Shown here in pieces: positions 31,167-41,101 of a stretch of DNA of 64,000 nt; position 1 is the stretch's first letter, and each line of letters opens with the position of its first letter. The stretch is from contig JAUXXQ010000140.1 in NCBI GenBank assembly GCA_030684815.1, positions 1-64,000 on the forward strand, read 5' to 3'. Under the pieces are notes generated by a model that ran no database searches, was not told where the DNA came from, and saw only the letters and a program-made list of their open reading frames with translations. This DNA comes from Methylobacter sp. GTDB lineage: Bacteria > Pseudomonadota > Gammaproteobacteria > Methylococcales > Methylomonadaceae. Made by a program: the position numbers and the translations under genes.

Positions 31167-32636
31167 ATGAACGAAACAACAACATTTAAACCGTGTGACC
31201 TGGTCATTTTTGGCGCTTTGGGCGATTTATCCCGGCGCAAATTGCTTATTTCCCTGTATCGGCTCGAAAAAGCGGATTTGATTGAAGCCGATACCCGCAT
31301 TACCGGTATCGATCAATACGAAAACGATAATGCGCAATTTGTTGAGATTATTCATAACAGCTTGCAGGAATTTTTAAACGAACCGCTTGATGAAGAAGTT
31401 TGGGCGCGGTTTTCGGCGCGCTTTGCCTATCTGAAAATCGACTTGACCCAGCTGGACCAATACCAGTTGTTGAATACGGTGATCAGCGGGCAAGACCGGG
31501 TGATGGTGAATTATTTTGCGGTGTCGCCTTTTTTGTTTACCAATATTTGCCAAGGGCTGGCCCAATGCGGGGTGTTAAACGCGGAATCTCGCATGGTGAT
31601 GGAAAAACCGATTGGTCACGACCTGCAATCGTCAAAAGCGATTAACGATGCGGTCGCCGAGGTGTTCAACGAAGATCAGGTTTACCGTATCGACCATTAT
31701 CTGGGCAAGGAAACGGTGCTTAACTTATTGGCGCTGCGTTTTGCCAATTCCATTTTTACCACCAACTGGAATCACAATACTATTGATCATATCCAGATTA
31801 CGGTGGCCGAGGAAGTGGGTATTGAAGGGCGTTGGGATTATTTCGATAAGACCGGCCAGTTGCGCGATATGCTGCAAAACCACTTGCTGCAGATTCTGAC
31901 CTTTGTTGCGATGGAGCCGCCGGTTAATCTGGAGGCGCATAGTATACACAATGAAAAAATAAAAGTGCTGGCGGCCTTGCGGCCGATTACCAAAGAAAAC
32001 GCCGACATCAAAACTGTGCGCGGGCTGTATTCTGCGGGCGCGATTAAAGGCGTAGCGGTGCCGGGTTATCTGGAAGAGGAGGGCGCCAATACCCAAAGCA
32101 CCACGGAAAGTTTTGTCGCGTTGAAAGTGGCGGTGGATAACTGGCGCTGGGCCGGCGTGCCGTTTTATTTGCGTACCGGCAAACGCATGAAATACAAGCG
32201 CACCGAAATCGTGGTGAACTTCAAGCAATTGCCGCATAACATTTTTAAAGAGAGTTTTGAGGACTTGCCGTCAAACAAGCTGATTATTCATTTGCAGCCG
32301 AATGAGGGCGTGGAAATCCAGGTGCTCAATAAAATACCGGGCATTGATGAAAATATTAAGCTGCAAAAAACCAAGCTCGACTTGAGTTTTTCCGAGACGT
32401 TCAAGAACAGCAAAATTTTCGGCGGCTATGAAAAATTGGTGCTGGAAGCGATGCGCGGCAATCCCACTTTGTTCCTGAGCCGCGAGGAAATTGAGCAGGC
32501 CTGGACCTGGATTGACTCGATACAGGATGCCTGGGCGCACACCAATACCGCGCCGGTGCCTTATCCCGCCGGCACCTGGGGGCCTGATGCCGCCGACGAA
32601 TTAATTGCCAGAGACGGCAGGACTTGGGAAGAATAA
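31167..32636 (+). CDS. zwf: Glucose-6-phosphate dehydrogenase
   Basis: Oxidises glucose 6-phosphate to 6-phosphogluconolactone, feeding the Entner-Doudoroff and oxidative pentose phosphate routes. The 489-residue product carries the NADP fingerprint IFGALGDLSRRKLL near residue 15, the substrate motif RIDHYLGKETV with catalytic His, and VMEKPIG. The in-frame ATG at 31131 would add 12 residues; 31167 gives the length of E. coli Zwf (491). No pgl follows; edd and eda are the next genes, with a repeat between zwf and edd. A full Entner-Doudoroff branch is therefore encoded here except for the lactonase. Confidence 0.94.
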   Translation: MNETTTFKPCDLVIFGALGDLSRRKLLISLYRLEKADLIEADTRITGIDQYENDNAQFVEIIHNSLQEFLNEPLDEEVWARFSARFAYLKIDLTQLDQYQLLNTVISGQDRVMVNYFAVSPFLFTNICQGLAQCGVLNAESRMVMEKPIGHDLQSSKAINDAVAEVFNEDQVYRIDHYLGKETVLNLLALRFANSIFTTNWNHNTIDHIQITVAEEVGIEGRWDYFDKTGQLRDMLQNHLLQILTFVAMEPPVNLEAHSIHNEKIKVLAALRPITKENADIKTVRGLYSAGAIKGVAVPGYLEEEGANTQSTTESFVALKVAVDNWRWAGVPFYLRTGKRMKYKRTEIVVNFKQLPHNIFKESFEDLPSNKLIIHLQPNEGVEIQVLNKIPGIDENIKLQKTKLDLSFSETFKNSKIFGGYEKLVLEAMRGNPTLFLSREEIEQAWTWIDSIQDAWAHTNTAPVPYPAGTWGPDAADELIARDGRTWEE

Positions 32637-32647
32637 AAACAATTATT

Positions 32648-32789
32648 GTAACTACTCAGCGAAAGAAGAAATAGAACACGGATAGGACGGATTTTTTAAA
32701 ATAGACTGTGCTTTTAATCAGTGATTATCCGTTTAACCCGTGTCATCCGTGTTCCGTTTTATGATTGTTACCCGTTGCTGAGTAATTAC
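32648..32789. mobile_element. MITE-like element, family A, with 8-bp target duplication
   Basis: Bounded by GTAACTACTCAGCGAAA at the left and GCTGAGTAATTAC at the right, 142 bp long. It is flanked directly by CAATTATT on both sides (32640-32647 and 32790-32797), an exact 8-bp duplication. The inside has the near-palindromic family core and codes for nothing. It sits 11 bases after zwf and 30 before edd. Confidence 0.85.
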
Positions 32790-32818
32790 CAATTATTAAT
32801 GAGCTAAAAGGAATCTTT

Positions 32819-34639
32819 ATGCACCCTGTATTAGAAAAAGTCACCAACGAGATTATTGAACGCAGCCGCGAAACGCGCACTGCTTATTTGGCGCGTATTG
32901 ATGCGGCGGTGAAAAACGAGCCGCACCGTGCCGAGCTGGCTTGCGGTAATTTGGCTCATGCCTTTGCCGCTTGCGGTGCCGGTGAAAAAAGCGATTTGAC
33001 CGGCCATAAAAAAGCCAATATTGCGATTATTTCTGCTTATAACGATATGCTGTCGGCGCATGAACCGTACAAAGATGCGCCCGCGTTGATCAAGGCGGCG
33101 ATCAAGGAAGCGGGTGGCGTCGCCCAGTTTGCAGGCGGCGTACCGGCGATGTGCGATGGTGTCACCCAGGGCCGCCCCGGCATGGAATTGTCGTTGTTCA
33201 GCCGTGATGTGATTGCGATGTCAACCGCCATTGGTTTAAGCCACAACATGTTTGACGGCGCGTTATATTTGGGGGTTTGCGACAAGATTGTGCCGGGTTT
33301 GTTAATCGGCGCGTTGAGTTTCGGCCATTTGCCCGCCGTGTTCGTACCGGCAGGGCCTATGCCCAGTGGCTTGGCCAACAAGGAAAAAGTACGTATCCGC
33401 CAGCTTTATGCGGAAGGCAAAATCGGCCGTAAGGAACTGCTGGAATCCGAATCGGCGTCCTATCACAGCGCAGGTACCTGCACCTTTTACGGCACCGCCA
33501 ACAGCAACCAGATGATGGTTGAAATCATGGGGCTGCATTTGCCGGGCAGTTCCTTCATCAACCCTTACACGCCGTTGCGCGATGAGCTAACCAAAGCTGC
33601 CGCCAGACAGGTGCTGAAATTTACTGCATTGGGCGATGATTTCCGCCCGATTGGCCGGATGATTGACGAAAAAGCGATAGTGAATGCGATTGTCGGCCTA
33701 TTGGCAACCGGCGGTTCCACTAACCACACTATCCATTTGGTCGCGATTGCACGGGCGGCGGGTATTATCATCAACTGGGACGATTTTGACACCTTGTCCA
33801 GAGCGGTGCCGTCGTTGACGCGCATTTATCCGAACGGCCAGGCCGACATCAACCATTTCCAGGCTGCAGGCGGCATGGGCGTGTTAATCGCCGAGCTGTT
33901 GCAGAACGGCCTGTTGCATGGGGACATTTTGACGGTCGCCGACCGGCCCGGCATGAGCCAGTATCATCAGGAACCCAAACTGGTCGACGGCCAGCTGGTT
34001 TGGCAGCCTTGCCCTGAAGCCTCGCTGGACGTGGAGGTTATCAGTTCTGTCGCCAAACCTTTTGCCGTCGGCGGCGGATTGCATGTGATGCACGGCAATT
34101 TGGGGCGAGGCATCTCCAAAGTGTCTGCGGTGGCGGAACAGCACCAGATCGTTGAAGCGCCTGCGATGGTGTTTGATGATCAGGATGACGTGGTAGCGGC
34201 CTTCAAACGTGGCGAAATGAACAAAGATGTCATTGTCGTGTTGCGTTTTCAAGGGCCAAAATCCAACGGTATGCCCGAATTGCACAAGTTGACGCCGCCG
34301 CTGGGCGTGTTGCAGGACAAGGGTTTTAAGGTGGCGCTGGTAACTGACGGCCGGATGTCCGGCGCTTCGGGCAAAGTGCCGTCGGCCATCCATATGTGCC
34401 CAGAATGTGAAGAGGGCGGGCCGCTAGCGAAAGTGCATGACGGCGACATTATTCATCTGAATACCCAAACCGGCGAGGTCAACGTGTTGGTCGATGCTGC
34501 TGAATTTGCCGCCAGAATTCCGGCTGCCAATAGCGCTAAAGGCCATCATTTCGGCATGGGGCGCGAATTGTTCGGTGGTTTCCGTCTGGGCGCATCTTCT
34601 GCTGAAACCGGCGCCAGCAACCTGTTTCCCGTCGATTAA
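32819..34639 (+). CDS. edd: Phosphogluconate dehydratase
   Basis: First Entner-Doudoroff-specific enzyme: dehydrates 6-phosphogluconate to KDPG using an iron-sulfur cluster. The 606-residue size is normal for the IlvD/Edd family. Diagnostic stretches: [37 protein letters not shown] with a cluster Cys, [17 protein letters not shown] with the next Cys, [14 protein letters not shown], and [18 protein letters not shown]. The RMSGAS region and [13 protein letters not shown] are Edd-like rather than IlvD-like. eda follows 26 bases downstream in the same direction, so edd-eda is an operon; the MITE at 32648 lies just upstream and may have changed its leader. Confidence 0.95.
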   Translation: MHPVLEKVTNEIIERSRETRTAYLARIDAAVKNEPHRAELACGNLAHAFAACGAGEKSDLTGHKKANIAIISAYNDMLSAHEPYKDAPALIKAAIKEAGGVAQFAGGVPAMCDGVTQGRPGMELSLFSRDVIAMSTAIGLSHNMFDGALYLGVCDKIVPGLLIGALSFGHLPAVFVPAGPMPSGLANKEKVRIRQLYAEGKIGRKELLESESASYHSAGTCTFYGTANSNQMMVEIMGLHLPGSSFINPYTPLRDELTKAAARQVLKFTALGDDFRPIGRMIDEKAIVNAIVGLLATGGSTNHTIHLVAIARAAGIIINWDDFDTLSRAVPSLTRIYPNGQADINHFQAAGGMGVLIAELLQNGLLHGDILTVADRPGMSQYHQEPKLVDGQLVWQPCPEASLDVEVISSVAKPFAVGGGLHVMHGNLGRGISKVSAVAEQHQIVEAPAMVFDDQDDVVAAFKRGEMNKDVIVVLRFQGPKSNGMPELHKLTPPLGVLQDKGFKVALVTDGRMSGASGKVPSAIHMCPECEEGGPLAKVHDGDIIHLNTQTGEVNVLVDAAEFAARIPAANSAKGHHFGMGRELFGGFRLGASSAETGASNLFPVD

Positions 34640-34665
34640 TAAAACTATAACAATTTGGTAATACC

Positions 34666-35316
34666 ATGACTCAACATAACTGGAAAATCCAACCTCATAT
34701 TATTTTAAATACCTGCCCGGTAATGCCGGTGATGGTGATACAAAATCTGGATGATGCCGTACCTCTGGCGCAGGCCTTGGTTGCGGGCGGCATTAAGGTG
34801 CTGGAAATCACTTTGCGCACCCCGGTAGCATTGGATGCGATCAGGCTAATTAGCCAGCAAGTCGAAGGTGCGATTGTTGGCGCAGGCACCATTACTACGC
34901 CGGAACAATTACAAGCGGCGGAAGAGGCGGGCGCAGTGTTTGCGATTAGCCCAGGGCTCACGCCGAAGTTGTTGGCGGCAGCCCAAGCCGGAAATATTGC
35001 GCTAATACCGGGCATAGCGACGTTGTCGGAGCTGATGATGGGCATGGAATACGGCCTGGATCATTTCAAATTCTTCCCGGCGGAAGCGGCGGGCGGCATA
35101 CCGATGCTAAAATCTATTGCAGGGCCCGTCCCGCAGGTGACTTTTTGCCCGACCGGCGGCATTTCACCGGAAAATTACAACAATTACTTGGCCTTATCTA
35201 ATGTCGCCTGCGTTGGTGGTTCATGGCTGGCGCCTACGGATGTGGTGCAGGCAAAAAACTGGGCCAAGGTGACTGAATTGGCCAAACAGGCGATAGACAG
35301 GGCGGTTTCGGCTTGA
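34666..35316 (+). CDS. eda: KDPG/KHG aldolase
   Basis: Cleaves 2-keto-3-deoxy-6-phosphogluconate to pyruvate and glyceraldehyde 3-phosphate. A 216-residue class I aldolase: [20 protein letters not shown] at the N-terminus, catalytic Glu in KVLEITLRT, phosphate loop VGAGTI, and Schiff-base Lys in [13 protein letters not shown], then [11 protein letters not shown]. Normal length. Second gene of the edd-eda operon. A family A element follows in the gap to gltA. Confidence 0.95.
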   Translation: MTQHNWKIQPHIILNTCPVMPVMVIQNLDDAVPLAQALVAGGIKVLEITLRTPVALDAIRLISQQVEGAIVGAGTITTPEQLQAAEEAGAVFAISPGLTPKLLAAAQAGNIALIPGIATLSELMMGMEYGLDHFKFFPAEAAGGIPMLKSIAGPVPQVTFCPTGGISPENYNNYLALSNVACVGGSWLAPTDVVQAKNWAKVTELAKQAIDRAVSA

Positions 35317-35389
35317 TGATTTAGCAAAGCCGCATAAATATTTTCCGAATTTTGTTGCTTTAGAAGAAAGCGCCCTTTAAAGACTGACC

Positions 35390-35551
35390 GTAACTACTCA
35401 GGAAGCGTTAAAAATGACTAAATTGAACTCGGATAACACTGATTAAACGGATAATCACTGATTAAAAGTACAGCCCATTTTAAAAAAATCTGTGTAAATC
35501 TGTCCTATCCGTTTCATCCGTGTTCTATTTATACTTTCGCTGAGTAGTTAC
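35390..35551. mobile_element. MITE-like element, family A, with near-perfect target duplication
   Basis: A 162-bp element with perfect 12-base terminal repeats: GTAACTACTCAG (35390-35401) and CTGAGTAGTTAC (35540-35551). The flanks GACTGACC (35382-35389) and GACTGATC (35552-35559) match at seven of eight positions. The core is in the opposite orientation to the copy at 32648. The rest of the 330-base eda-gltA gap shows nothing else. Confidence 0.88.
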
Positions 35552-35647
35552 GACTGATCACACAAAAGGCATGGTAAACTGCGGTTTTTTTGATTTACCG
35601 CGTCTTTTGACGATGCTACAAATCCTGTTACAAAACTGAGAAAAACT

Positions 35648-36949
35648 ATGACTAAACTGCGCAGTGTTACCTTAAATGAGAAAACTCAATTGTTGTCTGA
35701 GTTGCCTGTTTTATCTGGAACTATTGGCCCCGATGTAGTCGATATCCAATCTCTGTATCAACAGACCGGCATGTTCACCTATGACCCCGGCTTTACTTCA
35801 ACCGCCAGTTGCAGCTCATCGATAACCTATATCGACGGCGAAAAAGGGGTGCTGCTGTATCGCGGTTACCCTATCGAGCAACTTGCAGAACATTGCACTT
35901 TCCTGGAAGTTTGTTATTTGTTGCTGAACGGCGAATTACCCAGCACCGACGAAATAGAGACGTTTGAAAATAAAGTGACCCTGCACACGATGGTGCATGA
36001 CCAGTTGACTAATTTCTTTAAAGGCTTCCGCCGCGATGCCCATCCGATGGCTATTATGGTGGCTGCGGTCGGTGCGCTGTCGGCGTTTTATCATGATGCG
36101 CTGGACATCAATTCCAAAAAAGACCGCGACCTGAGCGCCATCCGTTTGATTGCCAAAGTGCCGACCATCGTGGCGATGTGCCATAAATACAGCACTGGAT
36201 TGCCGTTTATGTATCCGCAAAACAAGTTGAGCTATGTGGAAAACTTTATGCGCATGATGCAGGGCACGCCTTGCGACGACTTCGTGCCCAACCCGACATT
36301 GGTCAGGGCGCTGGACAGGATACTGATCCTTCATGCCGACCATGAACAAAATGCGTCGACCTCAACCGTCCGTTTGGCGGGTTCCAGCGGTGCTAATCCC
36401 TATGCCTGCATTACTGCCGGAATTGCTTGTCTTTGGGGCGCGGCCCATGGCGGTGCCAATGAGGCGGTATTGGCGATGTTGGAAGAGATAGGCGATGTGT
36501 CCAATATTGCCAAATTTATCAACAAGGCCAAAGATAAAAGCGACCCGTTCAGGCTGATGGGCTTTGGTCATCGGGTGTATAAAAATTATGACCCGCGCGC
36601 TAAATTAATGCGCGAAACCTGTCATGAGGTGCTGACAGAGCTGGGTTTGCATGATGACAAGCTGTTTAAACTGGCGCTGGAGCTGGAGCGTATTGCCCTT
36701 GAAGACGACTATTTTGTCGAGAAAAAACTCTACCCGAATGTGGATTATTATTCCGGCATCGTACTGCATGCTTTAGGCATACCCAGCAACATGTTTACCG
36801 CCATGTTCGCGATGGGGCGGACGGTCGGCTGGATTGCCCATTGGGATGAAATGATAGCCGATCCGGAGCAAAGGATAGGGCGCCCTAGGCAGCTTTATAC
36901 CGGCGCAACCCCGCGTGATGTGCCGCCGCAGCATATAAAACGGGGCTGA
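35648..36949 (+). CDS. gltA: Citrate synthase
   Basis: Condenses acetyl-CoA and oxaloacetate. The 433-residue product is of the hexameric, Gram-negative type (about 427 in E. coli). Landmarks: [15 protein letters not shown], catalytic His in [22 protein letters not shown] context (near 228), the second His in [15 protein letters not shown], and Asp/Arg region [16 protein letters not shown]. The C-terminal [14 protein letters not shown] is conserved. Preceded by a MITE; probably monocistronic, with a hairpin shared with the downstream convergent gene. Confidence 0.95.
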   Translation: MTKLRSVTLNEKTQLLSELPVLSGTIGPDVVDIQSLYQQTGMFTYDPGFTSTASCSSSITYIDGEKGVLLYRGYPIEQLAEHCTFLEVCYLLLNGELPSTDEIETFENKVTLHTMVHDQLTNFFKGFRRDAHPMAIMVAAVGALSAFYHDALDINSKKDRDLSAIRLIAKVPTIVAMCHKYSTGLPFMYPQNKLSYVENFMRMMQGTPCDDFVPNPTLVRALDRILILHADHEQNASTSTVRLAGSSGANPYACITAGIACLWGAAHGGANEAVLAMLEEIGDVSNIAKFINKAKDKSDPFRLMGFGHRVYKNYDPRAKLMRETCHEVLTELGLHDDKLFKLALELERIALEDDYFVEKKLYPNVDYYSGIVLHALGIPSNMFTAMFAMGRTVGWIAHWDEMIADPEQRIGRPRQLYTGATPRDVPPQHIKRG

Positions 36950-36970
36950 TGGTTTAGTTATTTAGGAAAG

Positions 36971-37006
36971 GCAGGGGTTACGAAAATCATTCTTTGTGCC
37001 CCCTGC
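36971..37006. terminator. Hairpin between gltA and the convergent esterase
   Basis: GCAGGGG pairs with CCCCTGC across a 22-base loop; no long T-run is seen, so termination is only likely from position. Confidence 0.45.
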
Positions 37007-37025
37007 TGTCGTTAGTGCGTTGGTG

Positions 37026-37697
37026 TCATTTAAAAATCAAGTTAATGAAAGCTGAAATGTGTTCGATTTCTTCGACGCATAGGCTGTGTTCCATCAGGTA
37101 GTCGTGCCATTCAACGTTATAGCCCATTGCCTGCAGCGCGTCAGAAGCGGCTTTGCCTGCCTCGACTGCTACGATGGGATCTATAATGCCATGGGCGATA
37201 AATATCGGTAGCGACTGGTTGGCCGCTGACCGCTCGTTTTTTAATTGTTCAATTGTTGGCAAATAAGTCGACAAGGCAACAATGCCGGCCAAGGGCAGCG
37301 GGTATTTTAATCCGGTATGCAGCGCAATGACGCCGCCTTGGGAAAATCCGGCCAATAAAATATTTTCCGGGGCAATACCTTTAGCAACTTCTTTTTGTAT
37401 CAGCGATTCAATCAGCTCGGCAGATTGGTTAATGTCATCTGTATTAACCTCGTGTTCCTCGGTCATCGATAAAATGTCGTACCAGGAACGCATCGGCGTG
37501 CCGCCATTGATGGTGACTGGCTGGACAGGTGCATTAGGGAAAATAAAACGGATATTGGCTCTAGCCGTTAACTGTAATTCAGGGGCAAGGTTTTCAAAAT
37601 CATGGCCGTCGGCGCCCAAGCCATGCAACCATATTATGGAATAAAGGTGCTTTGCTTTTGCGGGTATTTCGATGGTGCTCAGTGGTTCAAGGCTCAT
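37026..37697 (-). CDS. Carboxylesterase/phospholipase, Abhydrolase_2 type
   Basis: A 223-residue soluble serine hydrolase. The fold motifs are HGLGADGHDFENL (oxyanion region near 25), nucleophile elbow GFSQGGVIAL (Ser near 119), acid in FIAHGIIDPIVAV and His in WHDYLMEHSLCVEE. This matches the short carboxylesterase/acyl-protein thioesterase family, whose members cleave small acyl esters; natural substrate unknown. SYPMEHSVC in the family reads DYLMEHSLC here. Single gene, convergent with gltA and divergent from glgP. Confidence 0.9.
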   Translation of the reverse strand: MSLEPLSTIEIPAKAKHLYSIIWLHGLGADGHDFENLAPELQLTARANIRFIFPNAPVQPVTINGGTPMRSWYDILSMTEEHEVNTDDINQSAELIESLIQKEVAKGIAPENILLAGFSQGGVIALHTGLKYPLPLAGIVALSTYLPTIEQLKNERSAANQSLPIFIAHGIIDPIVAVEAGKAASDALQAMGYNVEWHDYLMEHSLCVEEIEHISAFINLIFK

Positions 37698-37907
37698 AAA
37701 TGCTCCAGGATAAATAAAAAATATTCGTTTGGCAGTAACCGCAAGGCCAAAGGTGCTCTAAAGTTGCAGGCTTGGCTTATTTTACCAGTCAAACTCAAAT
37801 CGGCGTCATCAGCGTTTTATTTTTTAACGGCCAACAGAATATTTTTGGTTTAATAACAAAAACTGGTTAACATCCATTTCATTATCAACTTCACTCCCCT
37901 TAAAAAT

Positions 37908-40412
37908 ATGCCACATAAAAGTTTTAAAACCAGCAAACCGAAATCCACCATTACCATACTGCCGAAATTGGGTTTGGAGGAACGCGACTTTGTCGCCGAT
38001 TTTAAGCGCTATTACAGCCACCGCCTAGGCCGCGATGAAAATTGCAGGTCACCGCATTATGCTTATGAAGCCCTGTCAATGGCGATCAGCGACCGGCTGA
38101 TAGAGCGCTGGAAAAAAACCTACAATACCTATAGAAAAACCGATTGTAAGCGCGCCTACTATTTGTCGATGGAATTTTTAATGGGACGCACTTTAAGTAA
38201 TGCCATGTTGAACCTGGGCATCACCGAAGCGGTTGAACAAGCCATGTATGATTTGGGGCTTGAGATTGAAGAATTGATTGATAGTGAGCCCGATGCGGGT
38301 TTGGGCAACGGCGGTTTAGGACGTTTGGCGGCCTGTTTTATCGACAGCTGTGCCACCTTGCAGCTACCGGTGACCGGCTACGGCCTGCGTTATGAATATG
38401 GCATGTTTTCGCAGGATATTGTCAATGGCGAGCAGGTAGAAAAACCGGATCATTGGCTGCGTAACGGCAATGTCTGGGAGATTGAGCGCCCCGAATATAC
38501 ACACCGGATTAAATTTGGCGGGCGCACCAAATCGCATATTGATGAGTTTGGCAATAAGCGAACCAGCTGGGTGGAGACGCAGGACGTACTCGCGGTGCCT
38601 TACGATACGCCGATTCCGGGATACCAGAACGGTACCGTGAATACCTTGCGCTTATGGAAAGCTGCGGCGACCGAAGAGTTTAATTTACAGGAATTTAATG
38701 CCGGGGATTACGCGGAATCGGTCGCGGCAAAGAATACCGCCGAAAATATAACGATGGTGCTGTACCCGAATGACGCCAATGAAAACGGCAAGGCATTGCG
38801 CTTGCGCCAGCAATATTTGTTGGCGTCTGCCAGTTTGCAGGATGTGATCGGCAGCTGGGTCGGCCGCCATGGCAATAATTTTTCCGAGTTTGCCGCCAAG
38901 AATACCTTTCAGTTGAACGATACCCATCCGAGTATCGCGGTTGCCGAATTGATGCGGCTGCTGCTGGATGTTCACGGCGTGGTTTGGGACGAGGCTTGGG
39001 CGATTACCCGCAAGACCATGGCCTACACCAACCACACCTTGTTGCCGGAGGCGTTGGAGCGGTGGTCGGTTAACCTGTTCAAGCAGTTGTTACCAAGGTT
39101 GATGGAAATTATTTTCGATATTAATGCCCATTTTATGGCCGAAGTGTCGGCACACTGGCCGGGCGACACCGACCGGCTAAGTCGCATGTCGATTATTGAA
39201 GAAGGTTATGAGCAACATGTCAGGATGGCTTATTTGGCTATTGTCGGCAGCTATTCGGTTAATGGCGTTGCCGCGCTGCATTCAAAATTGTTGCAACAAG
39301 GTTTGTTCCGTGATTTTTACGAGTTCTGGCCGGAAAAATTCAATAATAAAACCAATGGTGTGACGCCACGCCGTTGGCTGGCGGCATGTAACCCCGAATT
39401 GGCCGAACTGATCACGGCAACCATAGGCGATGGCTGGTTGACCGACTTGTCGTTGTTAAATAAGCTGAAACCTTATGCCGAAGATAAGGCGTTCCGTCAA
39501 CAATGGCATGACATCAAGCAGAGCGCCAAGCAAAAACTGATTGATTACAAGAAGCTTGAACACGATGTTGATTTTAATGTTGACGCTATTTTTGACGTGC
39601 AGGTGAAACGCGTCCATGAATATAAACGGCAGTTGTTAAATGTATTGCATGTGATTCATCTGTATGACCGCATTAAGCGCGGCGACACGGGGAACTGGAC
39701 AGACCGTTGTGTATTGATCGGCGGCAAGGCCGCACCGGGCTATTACATGGCAAAAAAGATCATCAAGCTGATCAATAATGTGTCCAGTGTCATTAATTCC
39801 GACCCCGATGTGGGCAGAAAATTGAAGCTGGTGTTTTTGCCGAATTACCGGGTTTCCGCGATGGAAAAAATCTGTCCGGGCGCTGATCTTTCCGAGCAAA
39901 TTTCCACTGCCGGCAAAGAAGCCTCCGGCACCGGCAATATGAAGTTTATGATGAACGGCGCGATGACCATTGGCACGCTCGACGGTGCCAATATTGAAAT
40001 CCGCGAAGAAGTCGGCGATGAAAATTTCTTCCTGTTCGGTTTGACTGAAGGGCAGGTTGAAGATATGAGCCGTCATTACGACCCTAATGCCATCATTGAT
40101 CAGGATGAGGATTTGCAACGGGTGATGAGGCTGCTTGAGTGCGGGCATTTTAACCAATTTGAGCCGGGGCTGTTTGACGACATTATGGCCTCAATCAGAA
40201 GCCCTCAAGACCCTTGGATGACCGCTGCCGATTTCCGTAGCTTTATCGATGCGCAAAAACGGGTGGAGGCGGCTTATCAGGACCGGGATCTTTGGACTAA
40301 AATGAGCATTTTGAACTGTGCCGCCAGCGGCAAATTTTCTACCGACCGGACTATCACCGATTATAACAACGAGATCTGGAAGCTGGCGCCCGTCAAAATT
40401 AATGACAAATAA
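37908..40412 (+). CDS. glgP: Glycogen/maltodextrin phosphorylase
   Basis: Releases glucose 1-phosphate from storage glycogen using pyridoxal phosphate. The 834-residue length is typical. Landmarks: YLSMEFLMGRTLSNAMLNLG near 85, NGGLGRLAACF near 127, LNDTHPSIAVAELMRLL, VHEYKRQLLN and the PLP-binding Lys in EASGTGNMKFMMNGA near 680. No glgA, glgB or glgC lies nearby. The start at 37908 lies about 20 bases after a purine-poor leader; no strong ribosome site is apparent. trmL follows at nine bases and may be co-transcribed. Confidence 0.94.
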   Translation: MPHKSFKTSKPKSTITILPKLGLEERDFVADFKRYYSHRLGRDENCRSPHYAYEALSMAISDRLIERWKKTYNTYRKTDCKRAYYLSMEFLMGRTLSNAMLNLGITEAVEQAMYDLGLEIEELIDSEPDAGLGNGGLGRLAACFIDSCATLQLPVTGYGLRYEYGMFSQDIVNGEQVEKPDHWLRNGNVWEIERPEYTHRIKFGGRTKSHIDEFGNKRTSWVETQDVLAVPYDTPIPGYQNGTVNTLRLWKAAATEEFNLQEFNAGDYAESVAAKNTAENITMVLYPNDANENGKALRLRQQYLLASASLQDVIGSWVGRHGNNFSEFAAKNTFQLNDTHPSIAVAELMRLLLDVHGVVWDEAWAITRKTMAYTNHTLLPEALERWSVNLFKQLLPRLMEIIFDINAHFMAEVSAHWPGDTDRLSRMSIIEEGYEQHVRMAYLAIVGSYSVNGVAALHSKLLQQGLFRDFYEFWPEKFNNKTNGVTPRRWLAACNPELAELITATIGDGWLTDLSLLNKLKPYAEDKAFRQQWHDIKQSAKQKLIDYKKLEHDVDFNVDAIFDVQVKRVHEYKRQLLNVLHVIHLYDRIKRGDTGNWTDRCVLIGGKAAPGYYMAKKIIKLINNVSSVINSDPDVGRKLKLVFLPNYRVSAMEKICPGADLSEQISTAGKEASGTGNMKFMMNGAMTIGTLDGANIEIREEVGDENFFLFGLTEGQVEDMSRHYDPNAIIDQDEDLQRVMRLLECGHFNQFEPGLFDDIMASIRSPQDPWMTAADFRSFIDAQKRVEAAYQDRDLWTKMSILNCAASGKFSTDRTITDYNNEIWKLAPVKINDK

Positions 40413-40421
40413 GCGTTGAAC

Positions 40422-40892
40422 ATGTTGCATATTGTTTTATACGAGCCTGAAATTCCCGCTAACACCGGGAATATCATCCGCTTATGTGCAAATGCAGGGA
40501 TGCACTTGCATCTGATCAAGCCCTTGGGTTTTGATTTGGATGACAAGAAATTGCGCCGGGCAGGGCTGGATTATCATGAATGGGTAGCGGTCAAAGAGCA
40601 TGACTCATTGGCCGATTTTACCAGCAGCATTAAGCCGGGGCGGCTATTTGCCCTGAGTACCAAAGGCAGGAAGCTTTACAGTGAGGTGAGTTTTCAGTCT
40701 GGGGATGCGTTGCTGTTCGGCCCCGAAACGCGAGGCTTGCCTGCGGAGGTGTTGGCTGAGTTAGGTGCTGAACAGTGCGTGTATTTGCCGATGCAGGCCG
40801 CCAGCCGCAGCCTGAACTTGTCCAATACCGTGGCTATCGTTTTGTACGAGGCATGGCGGCAGTTGGATTTTTCGGGGGCGGTGATTAAATAA
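40422..40892 (+). CDS. trmL: tRNA (cytidine(34)-2'-O)-methyltransferase
   Basis: Methylates the ribose of wobble C or cmnm5U in leucine tRNAs. A 156-residue SPOUT enzyme: [20 protein letters not shown] at the N-terminus (NTGN and Arg), [16 protein letters not shown], the knot strand [11 protein letters not shown] and [19 protein letters not shown] with the conserved Arg-Ser-Leu-Asn-Leu-Ser. The ATG at 40422 gives the classic start [12 protein letters not shown]. It lies nine bases after glgP and ends just before the island boundary. Confidence 0.93.
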   Translation: MLHIVLYEPEIPANTGNIIRLCANAGMHLHLIKPLGFDLDDKKLRRAGLDYHEWVAVKEHDSLADFTSSIKPGRLFALSTKGRKLYSEVSFQSGDALLFGPETRGLPAEVLAELGAEQCVYLPMQAASRSLNLSNTVAIVLYEAWRQLDFSGAVIK

Positions 40893-40904
40893 TCATTTGT
40901 GGTA

Positions 40905-40926
40905 GGAAATAGAACGCGGATGACAC
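40905..40926. repeat. Solo end fragment of the family A repeat at the island edge
   Basis: GAAATAGAACGCGGATGACAC matches the subterminal left part of the family A elements (for example gaaatagaactcggatggcac at 19927). Nothing further of the element is present; the sequence turns directly into the broken excisionase-like gene. Confidence 0.6.
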
Positions 40927-41101
40927 GATTCTCACCATTAAAGAAGTAGCTGCCTACCTCAAGATAAACGAGCGAACAGTTTATAGACTAGCCGCAAGCG
41001 GCGATATTCCTGCGTTTAAGGTAGGTGGTTCTTGGCGCTTCCGCAAAGACACTTTGGAACAGTGAATTGAGCAACAATCAAATCAACGGACAGGCGGATA
41101 G
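40913..41101 (+). pseudogene. Excisionase-like helix-turn-helix protein, start lost and nonsense stop
   Basis: The frame reads TILTIKEVAAYLKINERTVYR, then LAASGDIPAFKVGGSWRFRKD, a textbook MerR/excisionase-type helix-turn-helix of about 55 residues. Two defects: no start codon lies between the in-frame TAG at 40910-40912 and the domain, where a repeat fragment abuts; and TGA at 41063-41065 interrupts the tail, after which the same frame continues IEQQSNQRTGG to TAG at 41099-41101. Homologues usually have Trp at such a TLEQWIE position, so TGG to TGA is likely. The final TAG overlaps the GTG start of the helicase gene by one base (TAGTG), so this was once the first gene of the operon. Probably dead or rudimentary. 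Confidence 0.75.
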
